Part shown: positions 1-5,121 of the stretch, one piece after another | Layout: the number at the start of each line of letters is the position of its first letter | Numbering within the stretch: the stretch's first letter is position 1 | NCBI GenBank assembly: GCA_003219995.1 | Contig: QHRC01000191.1 | Span: 1 to 6,216 of the forward strand | DNA length: 6,216 bases | Origin: Verrucomicrobiota bacterium | GTDB taxonomy: Bacteria > Verrucomicrobiota > Verrucomicrobiia > Chthoniobacterales > UBA10450 | Direction of reading: 5' to 3' | Translations under genes and position numbers: made by a program | Notes under the pieces: model-generated | The model's input: only the letters and a program-made list of their open reading frames with translations | Told to the model about the DNA's origin: nothing | Database searches by the model: none

Positions 1-850
1 CGCGACTGACCAGGTCGTAAACGGTCTCTGGATTTTTTGCCGGCTTGAAATTCTTATTGTCGATCTTGAGTGACTTGGCCGTGCCGGCTTCGGGCAAGAG
101 CGCGACGAGGGAGCGCAGGCGTTTGAGACAAGACGAATCATCCTTTTCGAAAAAATCGACGGTGCCACTTATTTCCGCGTGCATCTGCGCGCCGCCGAGC
201 TCTTCGGCATCGACGATCTGGCCAATGGCCGCTTTCACGAGCGACGGGCCGGCCAGATACAAACCGCTTCCCTTTGTCATCAGGATTTTGTCGCAAAGGA
301 CCGGGAGATAAGCTCCGCCGGCCACGCAGTTTCCCAGCGGGACACCCGCTGCGGAGATAATGGAGTTATTGCGAAAGATGCGCCCGAAATCATCTTCATC
401 CGGAAAAATCTCGTCCTGCAACGGCAGGAAAACGCCGGCGGAATCAACGAGGTAGATGATGGGCAGCGAGCATTCGAACGCGATTCGCTGCGCGCGAATC
501 AGTTTCTTGACGGTTTGCGGAAAGAACGCCCCCGCTTTCACGCTGGCATCGTTGGCAATGATCATGCAGGGAATTCCGACGACGCTTCCGATACCGGCCA
601 CGCAACCAGCGGCCGGGACGTTCCCCCATTCCGAATACATTTTGTAGGCCGCCCAAAGCCCTACTTCGAAAAACGAGGATTCTTTGTCGAGAAGATGGCC
701 GATGCGCTCTCGCGCCGGCAACCGGCCCATCTTGCGTTGACGCTCGTGCCCGCTTTTACCGCCGCCTTCGCGGAGAATGGCTTCTTCCTTCAAAATTTCG
801 GCGCATCGATCGCGCGACGATTCACTGGAAGAAGTCGATCTACGGGACAT
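1..850 (-). CDS. Acyl-CoA carboxylase carboxyltransferase (beta) subunit, methylcrotonyl-CoA type, C-terminus cut by window edge
   Basis: The minus strand is open from an ATG at 848-850 to the left edge, giving 283 codons; the next in-frame codon triplet upstream that stops is at 887-889, and this is the first ATG after it. The family transfers carboxyl from biotin to a branched acyl-CoA in the cytoplasm, and usual length is about 535 residues, so roughly the second half is missing. Visible landmarks are the N-terminal RERIGHLLD segment (about residues 48-56), CMIIANDASVKAGAFFPQTV (about 90-110), IYLVDSAG, the FPDEDDFGRIF stretch, GNCVAGGAY (173-181), YLAGPSLVKAA and AEELGGAQMH. These match methylcrotonyl-CoA carboxylase beta better than the propionyl-CoA type. 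Between VP (170-171) and LGNC (172-175) about five residues usual in the family (a QIAxx strand) are absent, in frame. No partner biotin carboxylase is in the window. No clear Shine-Dalgarno precedes the start. Family call is firm; exact substrate is not. Confidence 0.9.
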   Translation of the reverse strand, partial: MSRRSTSSSESSRDRCAEILKEEAILREGGGKSGHERQRKMGRLPARERIGHLLDKESSFFEVGLWAAYKMYSEWGNVPAAGCVAGIGSVVGIPCMIIANDASVKAGAFFPQTVKKLIRAQRIAFECSLPIIYLVDSAGVFLPLQDEIFPDEDDFGRIFRNNSIISAAGVPLGNCVAGGAYLPVLCDKILMTKGSGLYLAGPSLVKAAIGQIVDAEELGGAQMHAEISGTVDFFEKDDSSCLKRLRSLVALLPEAGTAKSLKIDNKNFKPAKNPETVYDLVSR

Positions 851-861
851 AGCGCGAAGGA

Positions 862-893
862 CGCTTAATCCGCCTAATGGATTGAATCAAGCG
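862..893 (-). promoter_or_regulatory. Nested hairpin / interrupted inverted repeat upstream of the carboxyltransferase
   Basis: Positions 862-871 read CGCTTAATCC, and 879-893 read GGATT, then GAATC, then AAGCG. AATCC (867-871) pairs with GGATT (879-883) over a 7-nt loop, and CGCTT (862-866) pairs with AAGCG (889-893), leaving a 5-nt one-sided bulge. It sits 12-43 bp ahead of the carboxyltransferase start codon, a plausible place for an operator or a leader hairpin. The pairing is seen directly; any regulatory role is inference. Confidence 0.3.
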
Positions 894-895
894 TA

Positions 896-976
896 TGTAG
901 CCGTCGGTCTCTGAGCGACACGATCCATGCGTCTTTGCAACCCGCGTGCTGCGCTCCGCAGAGCGAAGCGACTACA
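896..976. repeat. 81-bp REP-like palindromic intergenic element with TGTAGYCG ends
   Basis: The element begins TGTAGCCG (896-903) and ends CGACTACA (969-976), so its ends are inverted copies of TGTAGYCG. Each arm is itself partly self-complementary: the left holds GTCG...CGAC around GGTCTCTGAG, and the right holds CTGCG-CTC-CGCAG (949-961). It fills the gap between two minus-strand genes, ending 8 bp from the stop codon of the small membrane protein. This architecture is what one expects of short mobile palindromes scattered between genes. No second copy outside coding sequence was found in this window, so repeat status is inferred from structure. Confidence 0.5.
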
Positions 977-984
977 AATGCCCG

Positions 985-1287
985 TCAGTAAATGTCTCTG
1001 TCCGATGAATAACCGGAATCATCGCGAATGGAGCGCAGGCGAGCACGGCTCCCCCGTTCCGATTCCGGGCGATTGATCCGCTCGAGCGCGACTTTGACCA
1101 GGAGCGGTACGGCCGCCAGCGCACCGACGGAAACAAGGATAATGGCGGCTGCCTGCCGGACGGGACGCTTGATTTTGTCCGCCATCAACATTCCAAGCCC
1201 AAGGCCAAATGCAGTGCGGGTCAGGACAAGCAAACTATCGAGCGGAAGCTGTTCGGGGGTTTTTGGAATGGATAAGAGGAGAGGCAT
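985..1287 (-). CDS. Small two-helix membrane protein of unknown function (100 aa)
   Basis: I do not recognise a named family. The start is the ATG at 1285-1287, because AGGA lies 6 nt upstream on the minus strand; a longer reading from 1377 would overlap the start of manC and adds an uncharacteristic basic stretch. Two hydrophobic segments are visible, about residues 17-36 (glycine-rich, containing GLGLGMLMA) and 46-68 (AAAIILVSVGALAAVPLLV), joined by a short basic loop DKIKRPVRQ. By the positive-inside rule the loop would face the cytoplasm, with both ends outside, although the basic C-terminal start argues the topology is uncertain. The C-terminal 30 residues are polar, with many Arg, Ser and Asp, and end in an acidic-tyrosine tail. 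It is divergent from manC, separated by 82 bp, and lies upstream of the carboxyltransferase on the same strand with a 134-bp gap. The reading is supported by the Shine-Dalgarno and the coherent helix pattern. Confidence 0.65.
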   Translation of the reverse strand: MPLLLSIPKTPEQLPLDSLLVLTRTAFGLGLGMLMADKIKRPVRQAAAIILVSVGALAAVPLLVKVALERINRPESERGSRARLRSIRDDSGYSSDRDIY

Positions 1288-1369
1288 CGCGTATCCTATA
1301 CGTCTCGTTTTGGAAAAAGAAACGGGAAAATCCCTGCGGCCTGGGTGGACCTTATTTTTTTGCCTCGAC

Positions 1370-2443
1370 ATGTCCAATCCGATCTATGCGCTCATTCTGG
1401 CCGGCGGAAGCGGCGAACGCTTTTGGCCGCTGAGCCGGCGCAGTCGTCCAAAACAATTGCTTCGGCTCGTATCTAAAAGAGTGCTGCTCGAGGAAACTGT
1501 GGCGAGACTCGATGGCCTCGTTCCCCAAGACCGCATTCTGATCCTGACCAATACGGAACAGGAAACGGCTGTTCGCAAGCTGCTGGCCGGTTTTCCCAGG
1601 GAAAATATTGTGGCGGAGCCGACGAAGCGCGATACGGCTGCGGCGGTAGCGCTCGGTGCCGGTTGGGTTGCCGCGCGCGATCACGCCGCGACCATGCTTG
1701 TGTTGCCGGCCGATCATGTCATCGCCGATCAAGCGGCGTTTCAAGAAACATTGGCTTTAGCCGCGGAGACTGCGGAAGAGACAGGTGAGCTGGTCACGAT
1801 CGGAATCAAACCGACATGGGCCTGCCCGGGTTTCGGCTATATCGAGCAGGGCGAGCCCGTTCGTTTGCGGAAACGTAACAGTAAAGGTGCAATCCATCGA
1901 GTGCTACGCTTTCGCGAAAAACCCAATGTCGATCTTGCCGAGTCATTTTTGCGGAAAGGCAACTTTCGTTGGAATGCCGGAATGTTCGTCTGGTCGGTGC
2001 CGACAGTGTTGAGCGAGTTCAATCGCCATGCGCCGGAGCTGGCGGATTTCATTTCCCAGCTTCGCGCGCCCGGCAACTTTGAAAGAGTATTGCGCGAGCG
2101 TTTCAGTAAACTGCCGCGGATCTCCTTCGATTACGCAATCATGGAGAAAGCGGATCGCGTTCTTGTTGTCGAAGCCAGCTTCGATTGGGACGATATCGGG
2201 AGCTGGAGAGCAGTTGCTAATTATTTCAAAAACGATGAGCATGGAAACGCCGCTAACTGCGGGGTCACGGCGGTTGATTCCAGTAACAACATTATTTTCG
2301 ATGAGGAGGGGACAACTATCGCGTTGCTTGGAGTGCACAATCTCATCGTCGTGCGAACGGGCGACGCCGTCCTGGTTTGTCACCGTCATCAAGCCGAAAA
2401 GATCAAGGATTTGATTAGCAAGCTTCCGCCCGAACTCCAATGA
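1370..2443 (+). CDS. manC: Mannose-1-phosphate guanylyltransferase (GDP-mannose pyrophosphorylase)
   Basis: A cytoplasmic enzyme that makes GDP-mannose and pyrophosphate from mannose-1-phosphate and GTP, feeding mannose, fucose or rhamnose units into polysaccharides and glycans. The 357-residue protein begins MSNPIYALILAGGSGERFWP: the nucleotide-binding GGSGERFWPLS loop (12-22) is followed by PKQ (27-29). Later come LPADHVI with metal-binding D115, PGFGYIE, FREKPN with active-site K184, FRWNAGMFVW, and the SFDYAIME...WDDIGSW block. A short C-terminal beta-helix follows. There is no fused phosphomannose isomerase domain, so this is the short monofunctional form, full length for that class. The start at 1370 was chosen because the family motif begins directly after it; no Shine-Dalgarno is visible and a T-rich run (about 1352-1359) occupies that area. 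It is the first gene of an operon with ruvX and truA, overlapping ruvX by 4 bp. Confidence 0.93.
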   Translation: MSNPIYALILAGGSGERFWPLSRRSRPKQLLRLVSKRVLLEETVARLDGLVPQDRILILTNTEQETAVRKLLAGFPRENIVAEPTKRDTAAAVALGAGWVAARDHAATMLVLPADHVIADQAAFQETLALAAETAEETGELVTIGIKPTWACPGFGYIEQGEPVRLRKRNSKGAIHRVLRFREKPNVDLAESFLRKGNFRWNAGMFVWSVPTVLSEFNRHAPELADFISQLRAPGNFERVLRERFSKLPRISFDYAIMEKADRVLVVEASFDWDDIGSWRAVANYFKNDEHGNAANCGVTAVDSSNNIIFDEEGTTIALLGVHNLIVVRTGDAVLVCHRHQAEKIKDLISKLPPELQ

Positions 2444-2916
2444 CCGGATTGCGGGCAACAAATCCAATTTTAGGAATCGACTTTGGTCGCGCGCGCATCG
2501 GAACGGCGATCTCCGATGAATTGCTGCTGCTGGCGCATCCACTCGAGACGATCCCAGCGAATGAGCGGGCCGCAGGGCGAGTGGCGGAGATTGTTCGCGA
2601 AAGAAAGGTAGATCATGTCGTGGTGGGAATTCCGCGCCAGATGAAAGGCACGATCGGTGCTGCCGCGATTGAAACACTTCACTTCATAGAAAAGCTCCGG
2701 GCAAATCTGCCCTGCGCGGTCGTCACATGGGATGAGCGGCTGACGACTGTGGCGGCCAACCGGACGTTGCGAGAAGCGGGAAAGAAAACGCGCGCCACTC
2801 GCGGCTATGTCGATCAGGTAGCGGCTCAGATGATTCTGCAGGGCTATCTCGATTGGCGCCAGGAATCGGCAAATGTTGAAAAACGTCGCGGTAAACAGAA
2901 ATGTCGCGGCGTTTGA
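2440..2916 (+). CDS. ruvX: Putative pre-16S rRNA nuclease / Holliday junction resolvase-like protein (YqgF/RuvX)
   Basis: A 158-residue RNase H-fold protein. The family is linked to 5'-end maturation of 16S rRNA and was earlier predicted to resolve Holliday junctions. The signature GIDFGRARIGTAISD (12-26) carries the first acidic residue D14. E99 lies in WDERLTT and D125 in YVDQVAAQMILQGYL, completing the usual acidic set. VVVGIPRQMKGTIG (60-73) matches the family's VVGLPxxMdGxxG segment. Length is slightly above the usual 135-150 because of a basic C-terminal tail rich in Lys and Arg. The start codon overlaps the manC stop in an ATGA arrangement, implying translational coupling rather than its own Shine-Dalgarno. 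Its 3' end overlaps truA by 16 bp. Pairing with a tRNA-modification gene fits an RNA-maintenance role. Confidence 0.92.
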   Translation: MTGLRATNPILGIDFGRARIGTAISDELLLLAHPLETIPANERAAGRVAEIVRERKVDHVVVGIPRQMKGTIGAAAIETLHFIEKLRANLPCAVVTWDERLTTVAANRTLREAGKKTRATRGYVDQVAAQMILQGYLDWRQESANVEKRRGKQKCRGV

Positions 2917-3636
2917 AATTGATCATTGCGTACGACGGAAGCGAGTTTGCGGGATGGCAGAGCCAGTCTCATCGCAACACGATTCAGGATCATCTCGAGC
3001 GCGCCTTCGCGCGAGTCGATCGTAGGCGCGTTCGGGTCCACGGCGCTGGTCGGACCGACGCCGGAGTTCACGCGCTCGCGCAATGCGCACATGTCGATCT
3101 TGCCAACAATAATTTATCGGCCGTGCGTTGGACCGGCGCGCTCAACTCGCGATTGCCGGCCACCATCCGCGTGCTTCGATGCCAGCATGTGCCGAAGCTC
3201 TTCCATGCGCGTTTTTCTGCTAAAGGAAAAGTCTATCGCTATAGAATCTGGTCCGCTGCGGTGCTGCCGCCCTTGGAATTCGGGCGCGCCTGGCATGTAG
3301 CCGCGCCGCTCGATTTCGAAGTTCTAAAGACGGCAGCGAATTATTTCTCCGGTAGGCACGATTTCGCGGGATTCGCGGCGAATCGCGGGAAACGGGAAGA
3401 CAGCACCGTCCGGACAATTGCAAGTGTGTCGCAAAGGTTCTTGCGTCACGATCGAGTTCGATGGCGACGGCTTTCTTTACAAAATGGTTCGGCTGATCGT
3501 CGGCTCACTCGTGCGTTGCGCGCTTGGCAAATTATCGATTGAGGAGATTGCGGGCCGGTTGGCGTCCGGTCGACCTGGAGGGGCGCGTTTCGCTGCTCCG
3601 GCCGAAGGTCTATTTCTCGTCCGAGTGCGGTACTGA
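2901..3636 (+). pseudogene. truA: tRNA pseudouridine(38-40) synthase TruA, interrupted by a frameshift near 3420
   Basis: TruA converts uridines 38-40 of the tRNA anticodon arm to pseudouridine. The first part starts at ATG 2901 and carries IAYDGSEFAGWQ, the catalytic GAGRTDAGVHA with D53, FHARFSAKGKVYRYRI, and GRHDFAGFA up to TVRTI (ending at 3419). That frame then runs on into unrelated residues and stops at 3540-3542. The conserved C-terminal part continues in the next frame from about 3424: VCRKGSCVTIEFDGDGF, LYKMVRLIVGSLVRCALGK and AAPAEGLFLVRVRY, ending at the TGA 3634-3636. Together the parts give about 245 residues, normal for TruA. Compared with the family, 10 nt stand where about 18 are expected between TVRTI and CRKG, a net loss of 8 (or at least 2) bases inside a GTGTG run. 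Either a genuine pseudogene or an assembly error; no slippery heptamer suggests programmed shifting. It overlaps ruvX by 16 bp. Confidence 0.88.
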
Positions 3637-3716
3637 GATTGCTTCATAACACCCGCCGGAGTTATTCGGCACGGGGAAGTTCGGATTGGCAGAACACGTG
3701 CTCTTGTAAAAATTAT

Positions 3717-4313
3717 ATGGGTCCGTCCGAACCGCCTCAAAATAATAACGCAAAGGAGAAACGGGAGCTTTTCAGCTTCTTTCGCCGAAGCGGCGCCTGG
3801 CTTTTTAGCCTTCCCGCTGCCCGCTGTGAGGAAATGCCCGCCGAATCGCCGGGAATTACTACTCCGGCAGTTAACGGCAGCGGCCGCGTGCTGGTGGTTG
3901 ATGACGAGGAAGCCATTCGGACATTGGTCCATTTTACCCTCGCCCATCTTGGTTACGAAGTGATGGAGGCCGAAACTGCTCTCGAGGGCGTCAATCTTTA
4001 TCGCGAGAAACTCGAAGCCGGTGAACGCTTCGATGCCGTAATTCTCGATCTTACTCTTCCCGGCGGCATGGCCGGAAAAGAGGCTTTGAAAAAATTAATC
4101 GAGATCGACCCGACTGTGAACGCAATCGTCTCCAGTGGTTACGCGACCGACGCAACCATGAGCCACTATCAAGACTTCGGCTTCCGCGGTGTCATCGCCA
4201 AGCCATACGAAGCCGCCGATCTTGGCAAAATCGTCCATGATGTCATTAATCCGAGTCATGTGAATTTCGGCGAGCACCTCGAGGACGGTCGTCTCGCGAC
4301 GCGCGTCGCTTGA
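3717..4313 (+). CDS. Response-regulator receiver-domain protein, probable C-terminal remnant of a hybrid histidine kinase
   Basis: From the ATG at 3717 the protein has 198 residues. A complete receiver domain spans about residues 56-185: RVLVVDDEEAIR with acidic pair D62/D63, phospho-acceptor D111 in VILDLTLPGGMAGKEAL, S139 in IVSSGYATD and K162 in AKPYEA. No DNA-binding or enzymatic output domain follows, so it acts, if made, as a phosphate-accepting partner. The DLTLPGGMxGKEA style is typical of receivers fused to the end of PAS/histidine kinases. The segment GAWLFSLPAA (residues 52-61 counted from TTG 3639, or 26-35 from 3717) resembles the last strand of a kinase ATPase domain, with a Pro/Ala linker after it. 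No GLGL-type ATP-binding boxes occur upstream. An internal ATG at 3834 (159 aa) is an alternative start; it has GAGG only 2 nt away, too close to be convincing. The 80 bp after truA hold nothing else recognised. Confidence 0.82.
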   Translation: MGPSEPPQNNNAKEKRELFSFFRRSGAWLFSLPAARCEEMPAESPGITTPAVNGSGRVLVVDDEEAIRTLVHFTLAHLGYEVMEAETALEGVNLYREKLEAGERFDAVILDLTLPGGMAGKEALKKLIEIDPTVNAIVSSGYATDATMSHYQDFGFRGVIAKPYEAADLGKIVHDVINPSHVNFGEHLEDGRLATRVA

Positions 4314-4329
4314 TTCAGTAGATGCCGAT

Positions 4330-4352
4330 CTAACCGGCCCTTGTCGGGTAAG
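4330..4352. terminator. Weak hairpin between convergent genes
   Basis: CCGGC (4334-4338) pairs with GTCGG (4343-4347) over a CCTT loop with one G-U pair, and flanking bases extend it imperfectly. It sits in the 54-bp gap between the receiver-domain gene and the facing acetyltransferase gene, where a bidirectional terminator is expected. There is no T-run on either side, so the call rests on position and pairing only. Confidence 0.22.
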
Positions 4353-4367
4353 CGCTCCGCTCGCCAA

Positions 4368-4802
4368 TTACTGACCGGCCGCGGCGAGATTCTTCACAAA
4401 TCGGAACCCGTTTCGGATGTAGCCGAGACTTTCGTAAAACTGGTGCGCATCTTTGCGGTCGAAGCGTGTGTTCACGGCGATGCGGGTGATGTTTCTCTGC
4501 ACAAAATCGTTTTCCGCAGCCGCCACCAATCGGCGGCCAATACTGCTGCGACGCGAAGCCTTTGCCACAACCAGCGCAAGAATTCGTCCGCCGGGATCAT
4601 TATGCTCAAAACTGTAGCACGCGAACGTGCCGATCATCCCGCACACCCTGTCCTCCGCCACCGCCACCAATGTGCAGTAATGCGGGTCAGGCAGGATCTT
4701 CTCCAGGCGCGACTGCATCTCTGACTCGCTCGTCTGGTAGCCAAGCTCACACATCAGCCCCGCGAGTGCGGCTGCGTCGCTTGTGCAGGCGGCACGAATC
4801 AT
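4368..4802 (-). CDS. GNAT-family N-acetyltransferase
   Basis: A 144-residue protein beginning MIRAACTSDAAALAGLM, the usual first strand and helix of the GNAT fold; the ATG at 4800-4802 was chosen because the family alignment starts there, though an upstream TTG (4829) is in frame. The middle carries VAVAEDRVCGMIGTF, then the acetyl-CoA-binding region ILALVVAKASRRSSIGRRLV (about 74-93) and the C-terminal IAVNTRFDRKDAHQFYESLGY, where the tyrosine and GY end are typical. The pyrophosphate-binding loop normally reads R/Q-x-x-G-x-G/A; here the first glycine is Ser87 (RRSSIG), a mild departure. The substrate cannot be told. The protein is a full-length single domain and faces the receiver-domain gene. 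No strong Shine-Dalgarno is seen upstream, and the leader contains a strong inverted repeat. Confidence 0.87.
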   Translation of the reverse strand: MIRAACTSDAAALAGLMCELGYQTSESEMQSRLEKILPDPHYCTLVAVAEDRVCGMIGTFACYSFEHNDPGGRILALVVAKASRRSSIGRRLVAAAENDFVQRNITRIAVNTRFDRKDAHQFYESLGYIRNGFRFVKNLAAAGQ

Positions 4803-4832
4803 AAGATCGACAACTCGCTCGTTAGGCAATGT

Positions 4833-4906
4833 GGAACGCGAGCTCCGGGCGCGTTGCTAATGAAGCGTTTCGTGCCCTCGGGACAACTAGCTTAACGTCG
4901 CGTTCC
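4833..4906. other. Inverted repeat with competing hairpins in the leader of the GNAT gene
   Basis: GGAACGCGA (4833-4841) is perfectly complementary to TCGCGTTCC (4898-4906). The core AACGCG (4835-4840) can instead pair with a nearer CGCGTT (4850-4855). A further stem pairs GGGCGCG (4847-4853) with CGTGCCC (4871-4877), with one wobble. These pairings exclude one another in part, as in attenuators, but a degraded palindromic element would look the same. It lies 31-104 bp upstream of the GNAT start. Of the roughly 320 bp between that start and the end of Sat-CysC, the rest holds only the fragment at 4935-5084. Confidence 0.4.
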
Positions 4907-4934
4907 GAGAAGGCGATCCACCTCCAGCCGGCCT

Positions 4935-5084
4935 CTATTCGCCCTGTTGCTCCGGCTTCAGTCGCGGCAGCAACGCCTCGAGCATTGTCGTCATTAACCG
5001 ATCGACACTCTGGCGGTCCGTCATCTCAATCAGGAACAGGACTGGGGACTTGTTCGCCGTTGAGAACACCAGCCAATATGCCAA
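4935..5084 (-). pseudogene. Short orphan coding-like fragment downstream of sat-cysC
   Basis: The minus strand is open to a TAG at 4935-4937 and reads as about 50 sensible residues: LAYWLVFSTANKSPV, then LFLIEMTDRQSVDRLM and EALLPRLKPEQQGE. The third codon positions are mostly G or C, as in the neighbours, and the pattern is strand-helix-strand-like, which suggests real coding sequence. The frame stays open upstream into the end of sat-cysC, but there is no ATG before residue 21; TTG 5084 or GTG 5069 are the only starts, and neither has a ribosome binding site. I do not recognise the family. It may be the C-terminal relic of a small alpha/beta protein, or a small gene with a non-ATG start. 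Confidence 0.3.
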
Positions 5085-5121
5085 AAACAGCTTAAACCGA
5101 CTCGGTGCCGACGGCCTGCAG

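Noticed and set aside
179..868. Long forward open frame of 229 codons
   Set aside because: It is the antisense of the carboxyltransferase, whose minus-strand frame contains unmistakable family motifs.
1028..1369. Forward extension of manC by 114 residues
   Set aside because: The extension has no family similarity, overlaps the divergent membrane protein gene and precedes the normal nucleotide-binding N-terminus at 1370.
3294..3304. TGTAGCCG inside truA, resembling the end of the palindromic element
   Set aside because: It encodes a normal TruA segment and has no inverted partner nearby.
3686..3716. Possible promoter TTGGCA ... TAAAAA before the receiver gene
   Set aside because: The spacing of 15 bp is short and the -10 match is poor, so it was not listed as a feature.
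3477..3947. Minus-strand 156-codon frame across the truA end and the receiver gene
   Set aside because: It is antisense to two well-supported genes and has no recognisable motif.
4821..4896. Integron-like core sites GTTAGGC (4821-4827) and GCTTAAC (4890-4896) near the GNAT gene
   Set aside because: They are in the wrong order and spacing for one attC site, no integrase is present, and such 7-mers are expected about a dozen times by chance in this window.
4829..5095. Forward 88-codon frame in the GNAT to sat-cysC gap
   Set aside because: Its composition (Ser, Ala, Pro, Thr, Arg rich) is that of a GC-rich shadow, and the minus strand of the same stretch reads more like protein.
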